From Colwellia sp. 20A7 (GTDB lineage: Bacteria; Pseudomonadota; Gammaproteobacteria; Enterobacterales; Alteromonadaceae), in the NCBI RefSeq assembly GCF_009832865.1, contig NZ_CP047130.1, positions 2,108,001 to 2,172,000 of the forward strand: DNA of 64,000 nucleotides, written 5' to 3'. The notes beneath the pieces were generated by a model. The model ran no database searches, was not told the origin of the DNA, and was given only the letters and a program-made list of their open reading frames with translations. Shown one piece after another: positions 48,453 to 57,333 of this stretch (positions are counted from its first letter, which is position 1; the number at the start of each line of letters is the position of its first letter). The translations under genes were made by a program, and so were the position numbers.

Positions 48453-48895
48453 TTAAAGCTTTTCGCATGAACAATACGATATAAAATAGGCAATACAAAT
48501 AGCGTTAATAAGGTCTTGGGCACTTAATACGATGATATATCGTCGAGTTACTTCACCTAATAAAGTTAATGTTTCAATTTTTCGTTCAGCTTTTAATAAA
48601 ACACTTCGCTCAGAAATGACACCAATCCTAGCCTCTCGTTTATCTGCCATTTCAATTACTGAGGATAAAGAAACAGTAAATTCCGCACCATCAATGCCAT
48701 TTAACTGTCCTATTTTCAACGTCAAAACCTAACTCGTAAGCAGGTGCTAGAGCTTGCGTTTGTTGTTGCCCATCAAGAGACTGCTGCCGATATTTAAATG
48801 CCTTAAGTCTGGGATTATTTGCCAAGGTTGTTGTATTGCTTGTGTGAGGGTTAGCGAATTAACCGTTGATTTGTCTTGTGCTACTTTCAAAGTTT
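48453..48895 (-). pseudogene. Decayed czcC (TolC-family heavy-metal efflux) fragment
   Basis: Read on the minus strand, pieces in more than one frame spell parts of a CzcC-type outer-membrane channel: SLTLTQAI near 48865, then SLDGQQQTQALAPAYELGFDVEN near 48730-48790, then GAEFTVSLSSVIEMADKREARIGV and LLGEVTRRYIIVLSAQ at 48453-48725. Frameshifts break it and the rest of the gene is missing. It is not the same sequence as the intact czcC at 49428-50645, so an older efflux operon stood here in opposite orientation. Confidence 0.75.
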
Positions 48896-49012
48896 GCGCT
48901 AATGCCTCTGAACCATTGAAATTATATTATTGAAAAATCACACTTGAAAATCACGTTAAGTTTTGACTTTAGGTTGATAGCTTGACAAACTATATTAGGA
49001 AATAACATTTCA

Positions 49013-49375
49013 TTGGAATACTTTTTGAAAAATAGGTTGTTAGTAAGCATATTCTTATTAGTGTCGATTGTTTTACAATCGTTCGCTTCTATTGCTTCAC
49101 CTGCTGAAAACCATCAAGTAGATGTTGAACACCTTCAATCTGTTCATGTACATGCCAACGATAATGCTCTTCAGGAAACAGACGAAGCTGGACATGATAT
49201 TAAAGATTGTCATCACTGCGGTCATTGTAGCGCCTCTCACTCAGTCTGGATGACGGTTAAAAACTCAATTAAAATTTTTAGTGTTAATTCCTTTGAATCT
49301 TCCCTTTATCTTGTAAAGTCCCCTTCAAAATATATAGAAACAACGTTTCGTCCTCCCATTTCTTATTTGACTTAA
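49013..49375 (+). CDS. Small periplasmic metal-binding protein, CzcI-like
   Basis: 120 residues with an N-terminal signal sequence (hydrophobic about 8-28, ending SIASPAEN), then a histidine-rich segment (HQVDVEHLQSVHVHAND) and a Cys/His cluster DCHHCGHCSASHS. Starts TTG, with AGGA about 11-12 bases upstream; a later start cannot be excluded. First gene of the efflux operon, the position of czcI in czcICBA operons. The role as a periplasmic metal sensor or chaperone is inferred from place and composition. Confidence 0.7.
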   Translation: MEYFLKNRLLVSIFLLVSIVLQSFASIASPAENHQVDVEHLQSVHVHANDNALQETDEAGHDIKDCHHCGHCSASHSVWMTVKNSIKIFSVNSFESSLYLVKSPSKYIETTFRPPISYLT

Positions 49376-49427
49376 CTTTTTTGGGCCGTTTTCGGCTAAA
49401 TTTTTAATTAAAATTAAGAAATATTAT

Positions 49428-50645
49428 ATGTATATATTTAAAAATCATACAGGTTTTTTCCTGTTTGTGAGCTTTGCTGCTCTATCATTTCAATCGGTTG
49501 CACAAAACCGACAGAATGATACTTGGGTGGATTCCCAAGTTAATAAAAATCCGGCAGTAATAGAAGCGAGAGAATTATTAAATTCTTCAGCATTTAAAGC
49601 GAAAAGTTTAAATCAGCCAATTTATAATCCTAATCTTGAAACAAGTTATGAAAGGGAAGGTGATGGCAATAACTATTCAATCGGTTTCAGTCAAACCATC
49701 GATTTAAATGATAAAAAATCCATCAATAAAAATATTGGAAAGCTATCCTATATAGCTGATCAGAACCGCTTAAAAGCAATTTTTGAACAAACGAAAGCTG
49801 ATGCATTAACTGCATTGATAAAGTGGCAGTTCGCTCAAAAGAATGCAGCGTTGGCTTTTGAACAAGAACGCCAATTGCAGCGACTTTTGACCATCGTTGA
49901 TGAAAAAAAATCGGCAGGCATATTAGAGCCTCTCGATGTTGAGTTAATCTACCTGAACCTTTCTAAAACACTCATCTCAATTTCAGAAAACCAAATAAAA
50001 TTGAAAGAAACAGAAGTGAAAATTAAGGAATTATTGCCTGATTGGACTCCTGAGAAAGTGGTTATACCTGTAAATGGCTTAGGTCTTTCTAATTACAGAA
50101 TCGACCCGAATTGGATTGTTCAACACCCTGTAGTAGAGCTGGCCAAAACAGAGTGGAAAGTTAAACAAATATCCACTCGACTCATTGAAAAAACGTCTAA
50201 GGCTGATCCAACCATAGGGTTAAGTGCAGGGAAAAATGACCGAGAAAATATTGTCGGTATTACCTTCTCTATGCCTATCAATATTAGAAATAACTACTCT
50301 GATGAGATCAAAGCTTCCTATAGTGAAGCGTTAGCTGCTGAAGCAAAATTTCAATCTGTCTACCGCCAACAAACCTTTGTTGCAAAGGCGAATTACGAGT
50401 CACTCTTGACGAGTAAAAAGTACTTTGAACAATGGCGTACTTTAACGGCAGGACGAGCAGATAACAGTGCAAAGCTTTTAAATGTTAGCTGGGAATCGGG
50501 TGACATTAGTACGTCAGATTACCTTACTGGCTTATCTCAACGAGCTGATGGCCTTTATTCAGGTATTGAATTGGAGATGCAGTTTAAGTTAAGAGAAATT
50601 TATTTTCTTTTAAGCATCGGCCAAATATCACATTTAAAAATATAA
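49428..50645 (+). CDS. czcC: Outer-membrane efflux channel, CzcC type
   Basis: TolC-family protein of 405 residues with signal peptide (about 1-25, ending FQSVAQ). The helical hairpins typical of the family are visible in the heptad-rich stretches around residues 90-200 and 270-400 (for example LEQERQLQRLLTIVDEKKSAGILEPLDVELIYLNLSK). Forms the outer-membrane part of the CzcCBA tripartite pump for zinc, cadmium and cobalt. 33 bases before the next frame. Confidence 0.9.
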   Translation: MYIFKNHTGFFLFVSFAALSFQSVAQNRQNDTWVDSQVNKNPAVIEARELLNSSAFKAKSLNQPIYNPNLETSYEREGDGNNYSIGFSQTIDLNDKKSINKNIGKLSYIADQNRLKAIFEQTKADALTALIKWQFAQKNAALAFEQERQLQRLLTIVDEKKSAGILEPLDVELIYLNLSKTLISISENQIKLKETEVKIKELLPDWTPEKVVIPVNGLGLSNYRIDPNWIVQHPVVELAKTEWKVKQISTRLIEKTSKADPTIGLSAGKNDRENIVGITFSMPINIRNNYSDEIKASYSEALAAEAKFQSVYRQQTFVAKANYESLLTSKKYFEQWRTLTAGRADNSAKLLNVSWESGDISTSDYLTGLSQRADGLYSGIELEMQFKLREIYFLLSIGQISHLKI

Positions 50646-50690
50646 AACCTCGTTATCTAAAATTAGTAGATAACGCTATTGGTGAGAATT

Positions 50691-51998
50691 ATGAAAAAAT
50701 TTAACAGAAAAAAAATATCAATTATTACACTTATTTCCGTATTTATAGGAGTTACTAGCAATGCTTACTCGGCAGAAACTATTGATGCTTCATTGCCGAA
50801 ATCTCAAGTCAAATCGGTACAGAAAGAGGAACAACATAAAGGAGATGAACATAAGAGTGAAGAAGGACATGACGAACATAGTGATCATAGTGAAACTAAA
50901 GAACATGATGAACATGATGAACATCGTGAGCATAATGAAACTAAAGGGCATGATGGTGAAACGGAAGATAAAGGACATACGGAGTCTGAAGAAGGCATAA
51001 CTCTGTCGCCAGAGAAAATGTCGATAGCTAACATCATTGTTGAGTCGATTTTACCTAAGATACATTTCAACACGGTCTATGCCCCAGGTGAAATAAAAGT
51101 TAATGGCTATAAAAGCTATGTTGTATCGCCTCGAACTGAGTCTGTCATCATAAAAAGACATGCAATATTGGGTGAACATGTTAATAAAGGTCAAAATTTG
51201 GTCACGCTTTTTAGTGAAGCCATGGCTCAAGCTCAAGCTGACTACCTCATTGCTTCAACTGAGTGGCAGCGTGTTAAATCACTAGGAAAACAAACAATAA
51301 GTGAGAGTCGATTACTGAATGCGGAAACAACGTTTAATGCATCCTATGGCCGACTTTTTGCGTTTGGTTTAACAGATGATGCCATTAAAACCATTTCAAA
51401 GAGCAATACCACTTCATTTGGGCAATACTCTTTAACCGCTCAACGTGCGGGTATTGTGTTAAGTGATGATTTCTCTCAAGGACAGCGTGTTGCAGCGGGT
51501 GATGAAATTATGCTTTTAGCAGATGAAAATGACTTGTGGGTAGAGGCTAAAGTTGCGGCTAGCAAGAAATTGAATTTATCGATAAATTCACCTGCTATTG
51601 TGAATTTAGATGGGCAGGATTATAAGGCTAAAGTCATTCAAGAAGCACACACCATCGATCCAATTACTCGAACACGGATTGTAAGATTATCGGTAACAAA
51701 CAAGGATGACAATTTACATTCAGGCATGTTCGTTAAAGTAAATTTTCAGTTTGAAACTGATACTCAAGTGATGGCTGTACCTGAAGATGCTTTAATACGT
51801 GGGGCTGATGGTGATTGGACCGTTTTTGTAGAAGACCACCCTGGTGAGTTTAACGCTATAGAGGTTGAGTTAGGACAAACATTTGGAGATTACCGAGAAA
51901 TCATTGGCTTAAACAGCGGTAGTCGCGTGGTAACTAAAGGAGCATTTTTTGTGGCTTCTGAAATAGCTAAAGGCGGATTTGATCCGCACAACCACTAG
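50691..51998 (+). CDS. czcB: Periplasmic adaptor (membrane fusion protein), CzcB type
   Basis: 435 residues. ATG 50691 is chosen over the in-frame TTG 50679 because GGTGAG stands just before it. Signal peptide about 1-28, then a long Asp/Glu/His-rich stretch (about residues 48-100, with repeats such as EHDEHDEHREHNE) that probably gathers metal ions. Next come the lipoyl/barrel-sandwich and beta-barrel parts of the adaptor family (YVVSPRTESVIIKRHAILGEHVNKGQ, and VPEDALIRGADGDWTVFVE). Links CzcA to CzcC. Confidence 0.92.
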   Translation: MKKFNRKKISIITLISVFIGVTSNAYSAETIDASLPKSQVKSVQKEEQHKGDEHKSEEGHDEHSDHSETKEHDEHDEHREHNETKGHDGETEDKGHTESEEGITLSPEKMSIANIIVESILPKIHFNTVYAPGEIKVNGYKSYVVSPRTESVIIKRHAILGEHVNKGQNLVTLFSEAMAQAQADYLIASTEWQRVKSLGKQTISESRLLNAETTFNASYGRLFAFGLTDDAIKTISKSNTTSFGQYSLTAQRAGIVLSDDFSQGQRVAAGDEIMLLADENDLWVEAKVAASKKLNLSINSPAIVNLDGQDYKAKVIQEAHTIDPITRTRIVRLSVTNKDDNLHSGMFVKVNFQFETDTQVMAVPEDALIRGADGDWTVFVEDHPGEFNAIEVELGQTFGDYREIIGLNSGSRVVTKGAFFVASEIAKGGFDPHNH

Positions 51999-52009
51999 GA
52001 GTAACCACT

Positions 52010-55000
52010 ATGTTTAATAAAATGATTGATTGGTCTATCAATAATAGACTACTGGTATTAATTGCTTTAATTGTCACCTTAATTGGTGCGGTTATGGTTA
52101 TTCCTAAGCTTAATTTAGATGCTTTTCCTGATGTGACAAACGTGCAAGTAGCCGTAAATACAGAGGCTCCAGGGTTAGCTGCGGAGGAAGTTGAGCAACT
52201 AATTACATATCCTATTGAAGCGGTTATGTATGCTTTACCCGATGTTGAGCAAGTGCGTTCAATATCTAAAACAGGATTATCAGGTGTAACTGTTGTCTTT
52301 AAGGAAGGCACCGATATCTATTTTGCTAGGCAGCTAGTGTTTGAGCGACTACAAGCAGCAAAAGAACTCATTCCAAAGGGCGTTGGTACACCGGAGATGG
52401 GGCCAAACACTTCGGGGTTAGGCCAAGTTTATCAATACTTACTTATCGCAGACAAAGGCTCTGAATATGATTCAATGTCTTTAAGAAGCTTAAATGATTG
52501 GATCGTTAAATTACTGATAATGCCAGTAGATGGTGTCACGGATGTACTGTCATTTGGTGGTAATGTTAGACAATATCAAGTCAATGTCGATCCCTCTAAA
52601 TTACTTTCTTATCAAATATCTCAAGACGATGTCGTTCAAGCGTTAGATCGGAACAATGCTAATGTGGGCGGTTGGTATATGAACCGAGGCCAAGAACAGT
52701 TAGTCGTTAGGGGTACTGGTTGGTTTAAGAGTGGTGAAGCAGGCATAGAAAACATTAAACAAGTACCTGTGAAAAGTGTCGAAGGCACCGTTGTTACTGT
52801 AGCTGATGTTGCGAAAGTTGAGTTAGGTAGTGAAATTCGACAAGGTGCAGCCACAATGACTCGACGAGCTGAAAACGGTAATGTTGAGCAACTAGGTGAA
52901 GTAGTCTCAGGTATTGTCTTAAAGCGCATGGGTTCCAATACCAAGGCGACTATTGATGGCATAAACTCACGGATTGATTTGATTAATCAGGCGTTGCCTG
53001 ATGGGGTGAGATTTGAAGCATTTTATGACCAGGGCGACTTAATAGAAAAAGCAGTTAATACGGTTGTTGAAGCATTAGCACTCGCTTTTATCTTCATTGT
53101 CATTGTAATTGCTTTGTTCTTAATGAATTTAAGAGCTACGTTTTTAGTGCTTATCTCTATCCCAATATCAATTAGTATTGCCTTGATGGTGATGGCTTGG
53201 TGGGGCATATCTGCCAATTTAATGTCTTTAGGTGGTATTGCTGTTGCCATTGGTATGTTAGTTGATGGCTCTGTGGTGATGGTAGAGAATATGTTTAACC
53301 ATCTTAATAGGCCAGATGCGACCCATCTAAAAAATGTAGAGTCACGTGTCCCTCATGACGATGAAGATCCTCACCGAGTAGAGGGAGATGACCATGGTAT
53401 AGACTTACGATTAAAACAGGCAGGTAAAGAAGTTGCTCGGCCCGTCTTTTTTGCAGCGTCCATTATTATTGTTGTTTTTATGCCGTTATTTAGCTTTGAA
53501 GGTGTTGAAGCTAAGCTATTTCAGCCGATGGCTATCAGCATAATTTTAGCGGTAGTCTCTGCCATTATGGTTGCACTATTAGTCGTTCCGGCTTTGGCAA
53601 CGTTTATGTTTAAAAAAGGCATAAAACAACGGGAAAGCTTTGTGCTTAAACCGTTAGATAAATGGTATAAGAAAGGGCTTAAAATAGCACTAACAAGAAC
53701 TAAGTTGGTCATTATTACCTCCGCACTGCTTGTTATATCAGCCTTAGCAATTATTCCTCAAATTGGCACTGAATTTGTACCGGAATTGGAGGAAGGCACC
53801 ATCAACTTGAGAGCTACGTTAGCACCATCATCTAGTTTGGAGACTGCCTTGTCGGTAGCGCCTATACTTGAAGAAAAATTAATGGCGTTTCCCGAAGTGA
53901 CCTATGCATTAAGTCGAATTGGTCGAGCGGAAATTGGTGGAGATCCAGAGCCTGTTAATAACATTGAAATTTATATCGGCTTAAAACCTGTTTCACAATG
54001 GACAAGCGCTTCTAATCGATATGAATTACAAGATTTAATGGAACGTGCATTAGAAGTTCATCCCGGACTTTTATTAAACTTTTCTCAGCCCATAGCCACA
54101 CGTGTCGATGAGCTTTTATCAGGCGTGAAAGCGCAACTGGCAATTAAGCTCTTTGGACCAGAACTCGATGTATTGGCGAGTAAAGGCCAAGAGATTGAAG
54201 CTGCAATCAAAACTATTAATGGTACACGTGATGTTGCACTAGAGCAGATAGTGGGTGAGGCACAACTCGTCATTGATCCAAACAGACTACAATTATCGCG
54301 ATTTGGACTGTCGGTAGGTGACATTATGGACGTAGTTCAAAATGGTATTGGTGGAATAGAAGCAGGACAAATTATCAATGGTAATGAACGTTATAGTATT
54401 TATGTTCGCATAGCAGAGGAGTATCGTAAAAATATAGAGGCTATTGCTGATATTAGACTTCAATCTCCTAGTGGTGCATGGGTACGTTTAGGTGATGTGG
54501 CAACTGTTACTTATCAATCGGGTCCTCCGCAAATTAGACGTGATGATGTTCAACGCAGAGTGGTTATTCAGGCCAATGTTCAAGGTCGTGATATGGGCAG
54601 TGTTGTTGCTGACATTAGGACTGCAATTGCAGAGAAGGTTGAGCTACCAACGGGGTATTCCATTGTGATAGGTGGCCAATTTGAAAATCAGCAACGTGCG
54701 CAAAAGCGACTTGCTATTGTTGTGCCTATTTCTTTAGCGCTAATCGCACTACTGCTTTACTTTGCCTTTGGCTCAGTGGGTCAGGCTATGCTGATATTAG
54801 TTAACGTGCCACTTGCTGTTATTGGTGGTGTTTTCTCGCTTTATCTCTCTGGGCAGTATTTGTCTGTGCCAAGCTCTGTTGGTTTTATTACGCTGTTCGG
54901 TGTTGCCGTTTTAAATGGTGTCGTGATGGTTGAAAGTATTAACCAGCGCATTAAAGATGGCTTGGACAGTTCTAAAGCAATATTTGAAGGTGCAACGTCA

Positions 55001-55210
55001 AGATTGAGACCTGTTCTTATGACTGCAATCACCTCGGCTTTAGGATTGATCCCGATGTTAATGTCTAACGGTGTTGGCGCAGAAATACAAAGACCGCTGG
55101 CAAGTGTGATCGTAGGAGGGTTGGTTACAGCAACCTTACTGACACTCTTTGTTTTACCTGTGTTGTATCCTTGGTTTTCAAAGAAAAAAATAGAATTGTT
55201 AAGTCGTTAA
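52010..55210 (+). CDS. czcA: Heavy-metal RND efflux pump, CzcA type
   Basis: 1,066 residues. Inner-membrane proton-driven pump of the HME-RND family. First membrane helix near residues 12-31, then the pore domain (LNLDAFPDVTNVQVAVNTEAPG), the fourth-helix motif GGIAVAIGMLVDGSVVMVENMF carrying the proton-relay Asp and Glu, and a cytoplasmic loop rich in Asp/His (around residues 440-465). The second half repeats the plan with TMs near residues 900-1050. Substrate is likely zinc, cadmium or cobalt by neighbours; copper/silver cannot be ruled out by sequence alone. Confidence 0.93.
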   Translation: MFNKMIDWSINNRLLVLIALIVTLIGAVMVIPKLNLDAFPDVTNVQVAVNTEAPGLAAEEVEQLITYPIEAVMYALPDVEQVRSISKTGLSGVTVVFKEGTDIYFARQLVFERLQAAKELIPKGVGTPEMGPNTSGLGQVYQYLLIADKGSEYDSMSLRSLNDWIVKLLIMPVDGVTDVLSFGGNVRQYQVNVDPSKLLSYQISQDDVVQALDRNNANVGGWYMNRGQEQLVVRGTGWFKSGEAGIENIKQVPVKSVEGTVVTVADVAKVELGSEIRQGAATMTRRAENGNVEQLGEVVSGIVLKRMGSNTKATIDGINSRIDLINQALPDGVRFEAFYDQGDLIEKAVNTVVEALALAFIFIVIVIALFLMNLRATFLVLISIPISISIALMVMAWWGISANLMSLGGIAVAIGMLVDGSVVMVENMFNHLNRPDATHLKNVESRVPHDDEDPHRVEGDDHGIDLRLKQAGKEVARPVFFAASIIIVVFMPLFSFEGVEAKLFQPMAISIILAVVSAIMVALLVVPALATFMFKKGIKQRESFVLKPLDKWYKKGLKIALTRTKLVIITSALLVISALAIIPQIGTEFVPELEEGTINLRATLAPSSSLETALSVAPILEEKLMAFPEVTYALSRIGRAEIGGDPEPVNNIEIYIGLKPVSQWTSASNRYELQDLMERALEVHPGLLLNFSQPIATRVDELLSGVKAQLAIKLFGPELDVLASKGQEIEAAIKTINGTRDVALEQIVGEAQLVIDPNRLQLSRFGLSVGDIMDVVQNGIGGIEAGQIINGNERYSIYVRIAEEYRKNIEAIADIRLQSPSGAWVRLGDVATVTYQSGPPQIRRDDVQRRVVIQANVQGRDMGSVVADIRTAIAEKVELPTGYSIVIGGQFENQQRAQKRLAIVVPISLALIALLLYFAFGSVGQAMLILVNVPLAVIGGVFSLYLSGQYLSVPSSVGFITLFGVAVLNGVVMVESINQRIKDGLDSSKAIFEGATSRLRPVLMTAITSALGLIPMLMSNGVGAEIQRPLASVIVGGLVTATLLTLFVLPVLYPWFSKKKIELLSR

Positions 55211-55228
55211 TGAGGTAGATAAATAACA

Positions 55229-55256
55229 ATCCCATTTCATCATAGTTATGGGATTG
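55229..55256 (+). terminator. Weak hairpin after czcA
   Basis: AATCCCAT facing ATGGGATT with a 12-base loop and short T run; may reduce readthrough into the CDF gene. Confidence 0.35.
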
Positions 55257-55335
55257 TTTCCTCGTTTAGGTCGCTAAATACAATTACAACAAATTAAGAC
55301 AACTTAAGTAAAGTTAACAAATAAGGACTGTTTTT

Positions 55336-56232
55336 ATGGGTCACCACCATGGTCACGATCATTCCCATACACATGACGGTAAGCTAAGTTTTGCTGTTTT
55401 TATTAATATTTTGCTAACGGTAGTACAAATAATTGGTGGGCTTGTATCAGGTAGCTTATCTCTTATAGCAGACGCACTGCATAATTTAAGCGATGCAGGT
55501 GCTATTCTCATCGCTATTGTCGCAAGAAAAATAGCTCGAAAGCCTGCTAGTAGCAATATGACTTATGGGTTTAAGCGTGCTGAAATTATAGGTGCGTTAA
55601 TCAATAGTACAACGCTGATTATTGTTGGTTTTTATCTTATTTATGAAGCTATATTTAAATATTTTAACCCAGAGCCGATAGATGGATGGATCGTTGTTTG
55701 GATTGCGACAATTGCCTTGGTAATAGATGCGGTAACAGCATGGCTAACCTATAGATCGGGGGTGAAAAACAACTTAAATTTAAAAGCCGTATTTATTCAT
55801 AACATGTCAGATGCTTTTGCGTCTATTATCGTTATCGTAGCAGGCACGCTTATTATTCTATACCAATGGTATTTTGTTGATATCATCGCGACAATTGCAA
55901 TATCCATCTATGTGATATATCACGGTTTATCACTGGCTAAACAGACAATTAAAATTTTAATGCAGGCAGTACCAGATGACATTGATATTGAAGAGTTATG
56001 TACTGTGATTGAATCTCTCTCTAGCGTAAAAAAAGTTAATCATATACATGTGTGGCAACTCGATGACAATAAGAAATTCTTGGAAGCACATGTCACTTTA
56101 GAGATAGACCAAATCGATAATGGTGTGATTCAAATTAAAAAAATTCTCGTTAACCAATATGGCATTGACCACTCGACTATAGAAAGGTGTATCGCAAATC
56201 AAGAAACCTTAGACCATTGTTATCACCCGTAG
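55336..56232 (+). CDS. czcD: Cation diffusion facilitator metal exporter, CzcD/ZitB-like
   Basis: 298 residues. Histidine-rich N-terminus MGHHHGHDHSHTHD, six membrane helices with the metal-site motifs ADALHNLSDAG (helix 2) and FIHNMSDAFAS (helix 5), then a cytoplasmic domain with HIHVWQLDDNKKFLEAHV, typical of CDF exporters of Zn, Cd and Co. Works beside CzcCBA, moving ions from cytoplasm to periplasm where the RND pump takes them. 126 bases after czcA, with own possible leader. Confidence 0.92.
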   Translation: MGHHHGHDHSHTHDGKLSFAVFINILLTVVQIIGGLVSGSLSLIADALHNLSDAGAILIAIVARKIARKPASSNMTYGFKRAEIIGALINSTTLIIVGFYLIYEAIFKYFNPEPIDGWIVVWIATIALVIDAVTAWLTYRSGVKNNLNLKAVFIHNMSDAFASIIVIVAGTLIILYQWYFVDIIATIAISIYVIYHGLSLAKQTIKILMQAVPDDIDIEELCTVIESLSSVKKVNHIHVWQLDDNKKFLEAHVTLEIDQIDNGVIQIKKILVNQYGIDHSTIERCIANQETLDHCYHP

Positions 56233-56332
56233 TGAGTCAGTTTTATTGAATCTAATTGACGTACCTTAGAATTAACACTCTATTTTATGACAACTTTGAA
56301 ATATTCTAATGTTCGCTGAAGTGGATGTACAC

Positions 56333-56376
56333 CTAACATTGTGGTCAAGTAAAACTGACTACAATGTTAGTTTTTT
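56333..56376 (+). terminator. Terminator of the efflux operon
   Basis: 15-bp stem with one mismatch (CTAACATTGTGGTCA facing TGACTACAATGTTAG), 8-base loop and T6; about 100 bases after czcD. Confidence 0.8.
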
Positions 56377-56540
56377 AACTCGTAAAGGGTGATGTCGCCA
56401 TAGAGTATCAACGCTTTTGACTACTAATTCTCTATTTAACATATTGTGGTTATGTGCATAAACGTGATATTTTTCGCGTAAATTGCTGTCCCACTTGTTT
56501 GGCAAGGATTATAGAGGATGCATTGTTTATATTTTGTAAA

Positions 56541-57167
56541 TTATCCTGACTTTAACCTTTTTGAAACTTTGGAAATTGTTGTACGAGAACAACTTAAAAT
56601 ATGCTGAATATAATCATAGGATTTTTTATCTAATAACATCCCTTCAATTTTTTTCTGCAATTCTACATCGAGTGGTCTTCCACGGTATCGCCCCTCAGAC
56701 TTCGCTTTAGCAATCCCTTCATGTTGACGGCGTCTTCTGTCTTCGTAGTCCTTTCGGGCAATTGCTGCCAGCATGTCGAGCATCAAATCATTAATAGCTG
56801 ATAACATTCTTTCTGTAAATTCATCTTTAACGACTGCTGCAAACTGGTGACTAGTTGGTAAATCTAATGAAACGATCCTTAAACCTTTTGTTTTTATGAT
56901 GGCCTTGAGTGAAGACCAATCATCATCTTTTAATCTGGATATACGATCTATTTGCTCAACTAGTACAACATCGCCTTTTTGGGCTATTTCAAGCAACCTG
57001 AATAATTCTGGCCTTTCCAATTTTGCTCCGGATTCATTTTCTGCAAAGAATGCAGATATTACCAAATCATGTTCATTGGAAAACCGTAACAATGCATCTT
57101 TTGCGCGAGTAGCATCTTGCTCTTTTGTTGAAGCTCGCAAATAAGCATAAGTTCGAAAATTGCTCAT
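56541..57167 (-). CDS. tnpR: Serine resolvase of the Tn3-family transposon
   Basis: 208-residue serine recombinase. Catalytic serine is Ser13 in YAYLRASTKEQD; family segments VEQIDRISRLKDDDW and RRQHEGIAKAKSEGRYRGRP follow, then a C-terminal helix-turn-helix (about residues 175-200, YDYIQHILSCSRTTISKVSKRL). Resolves the cointegrate formed in transposition at the res site. It faces away from the passenger operon and is divided from the transposase by the res-like region. Confidence 0.93.
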   Translation of the reverse strand: MSNFRTYAYLRASTKEQDATRAKDALLRFSNEHDLVISAFFAENESGAKLERPELFRLLEIAQKGDVVLVEQIDRISRLKDDDWSSLKAIIKTKGLRIVSLDLPTSHQFAAVVKDEFTERMLSAINDLMLDMLAAIARKDYEDRRRRQHEGIAKAKSEGRYRGRPLDVELQKKIEGMLLDKKSYDYIQHILSCSRTTISKVSKRLKSG

Positions 57168-57333
57168 CGTGGAAATAGTCCATTTTATATAGTCTCTTTA
57201 TGTCAGTCCATTATACATAGTGTTCAGGATTTAGTGGACTATAATAACACGGGGTTTCAAGAAGTTCTGTTAAGGTATACCTTAATGAGACTTTGTAAAA
57301 GAGCGTATATTTATTATCACATAGTTTGTTTGT
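57168..57333. promoter_or_regulatory. Probable res site
   Basis: The 166 bases between tnpR and tnpA contain repeated TAGTCCA-type half-sites in both directions (near 57177, 57207 and 57234: AGTCCATT, AGTCCATTA, AGTGGACTATAA) and a palindrome GGTATACC near 57273. Location between resolvase and transposase fits a resolution site. Exact subsites are inferred. Confidence 0.55.

Noticed and set aside
48532..48732. Plus-strand ORF in the transposon's left part
   Set aside because: The meaningful CzcC-like residues are on the opposite strand.
50790..51236. Minus-strand ORFs opposite czcB
   Set aside because: They arise from the repetitive Asp/Glu/His coding region of czcB on the other strand; their Met/Phe-rich composition is an artefact.
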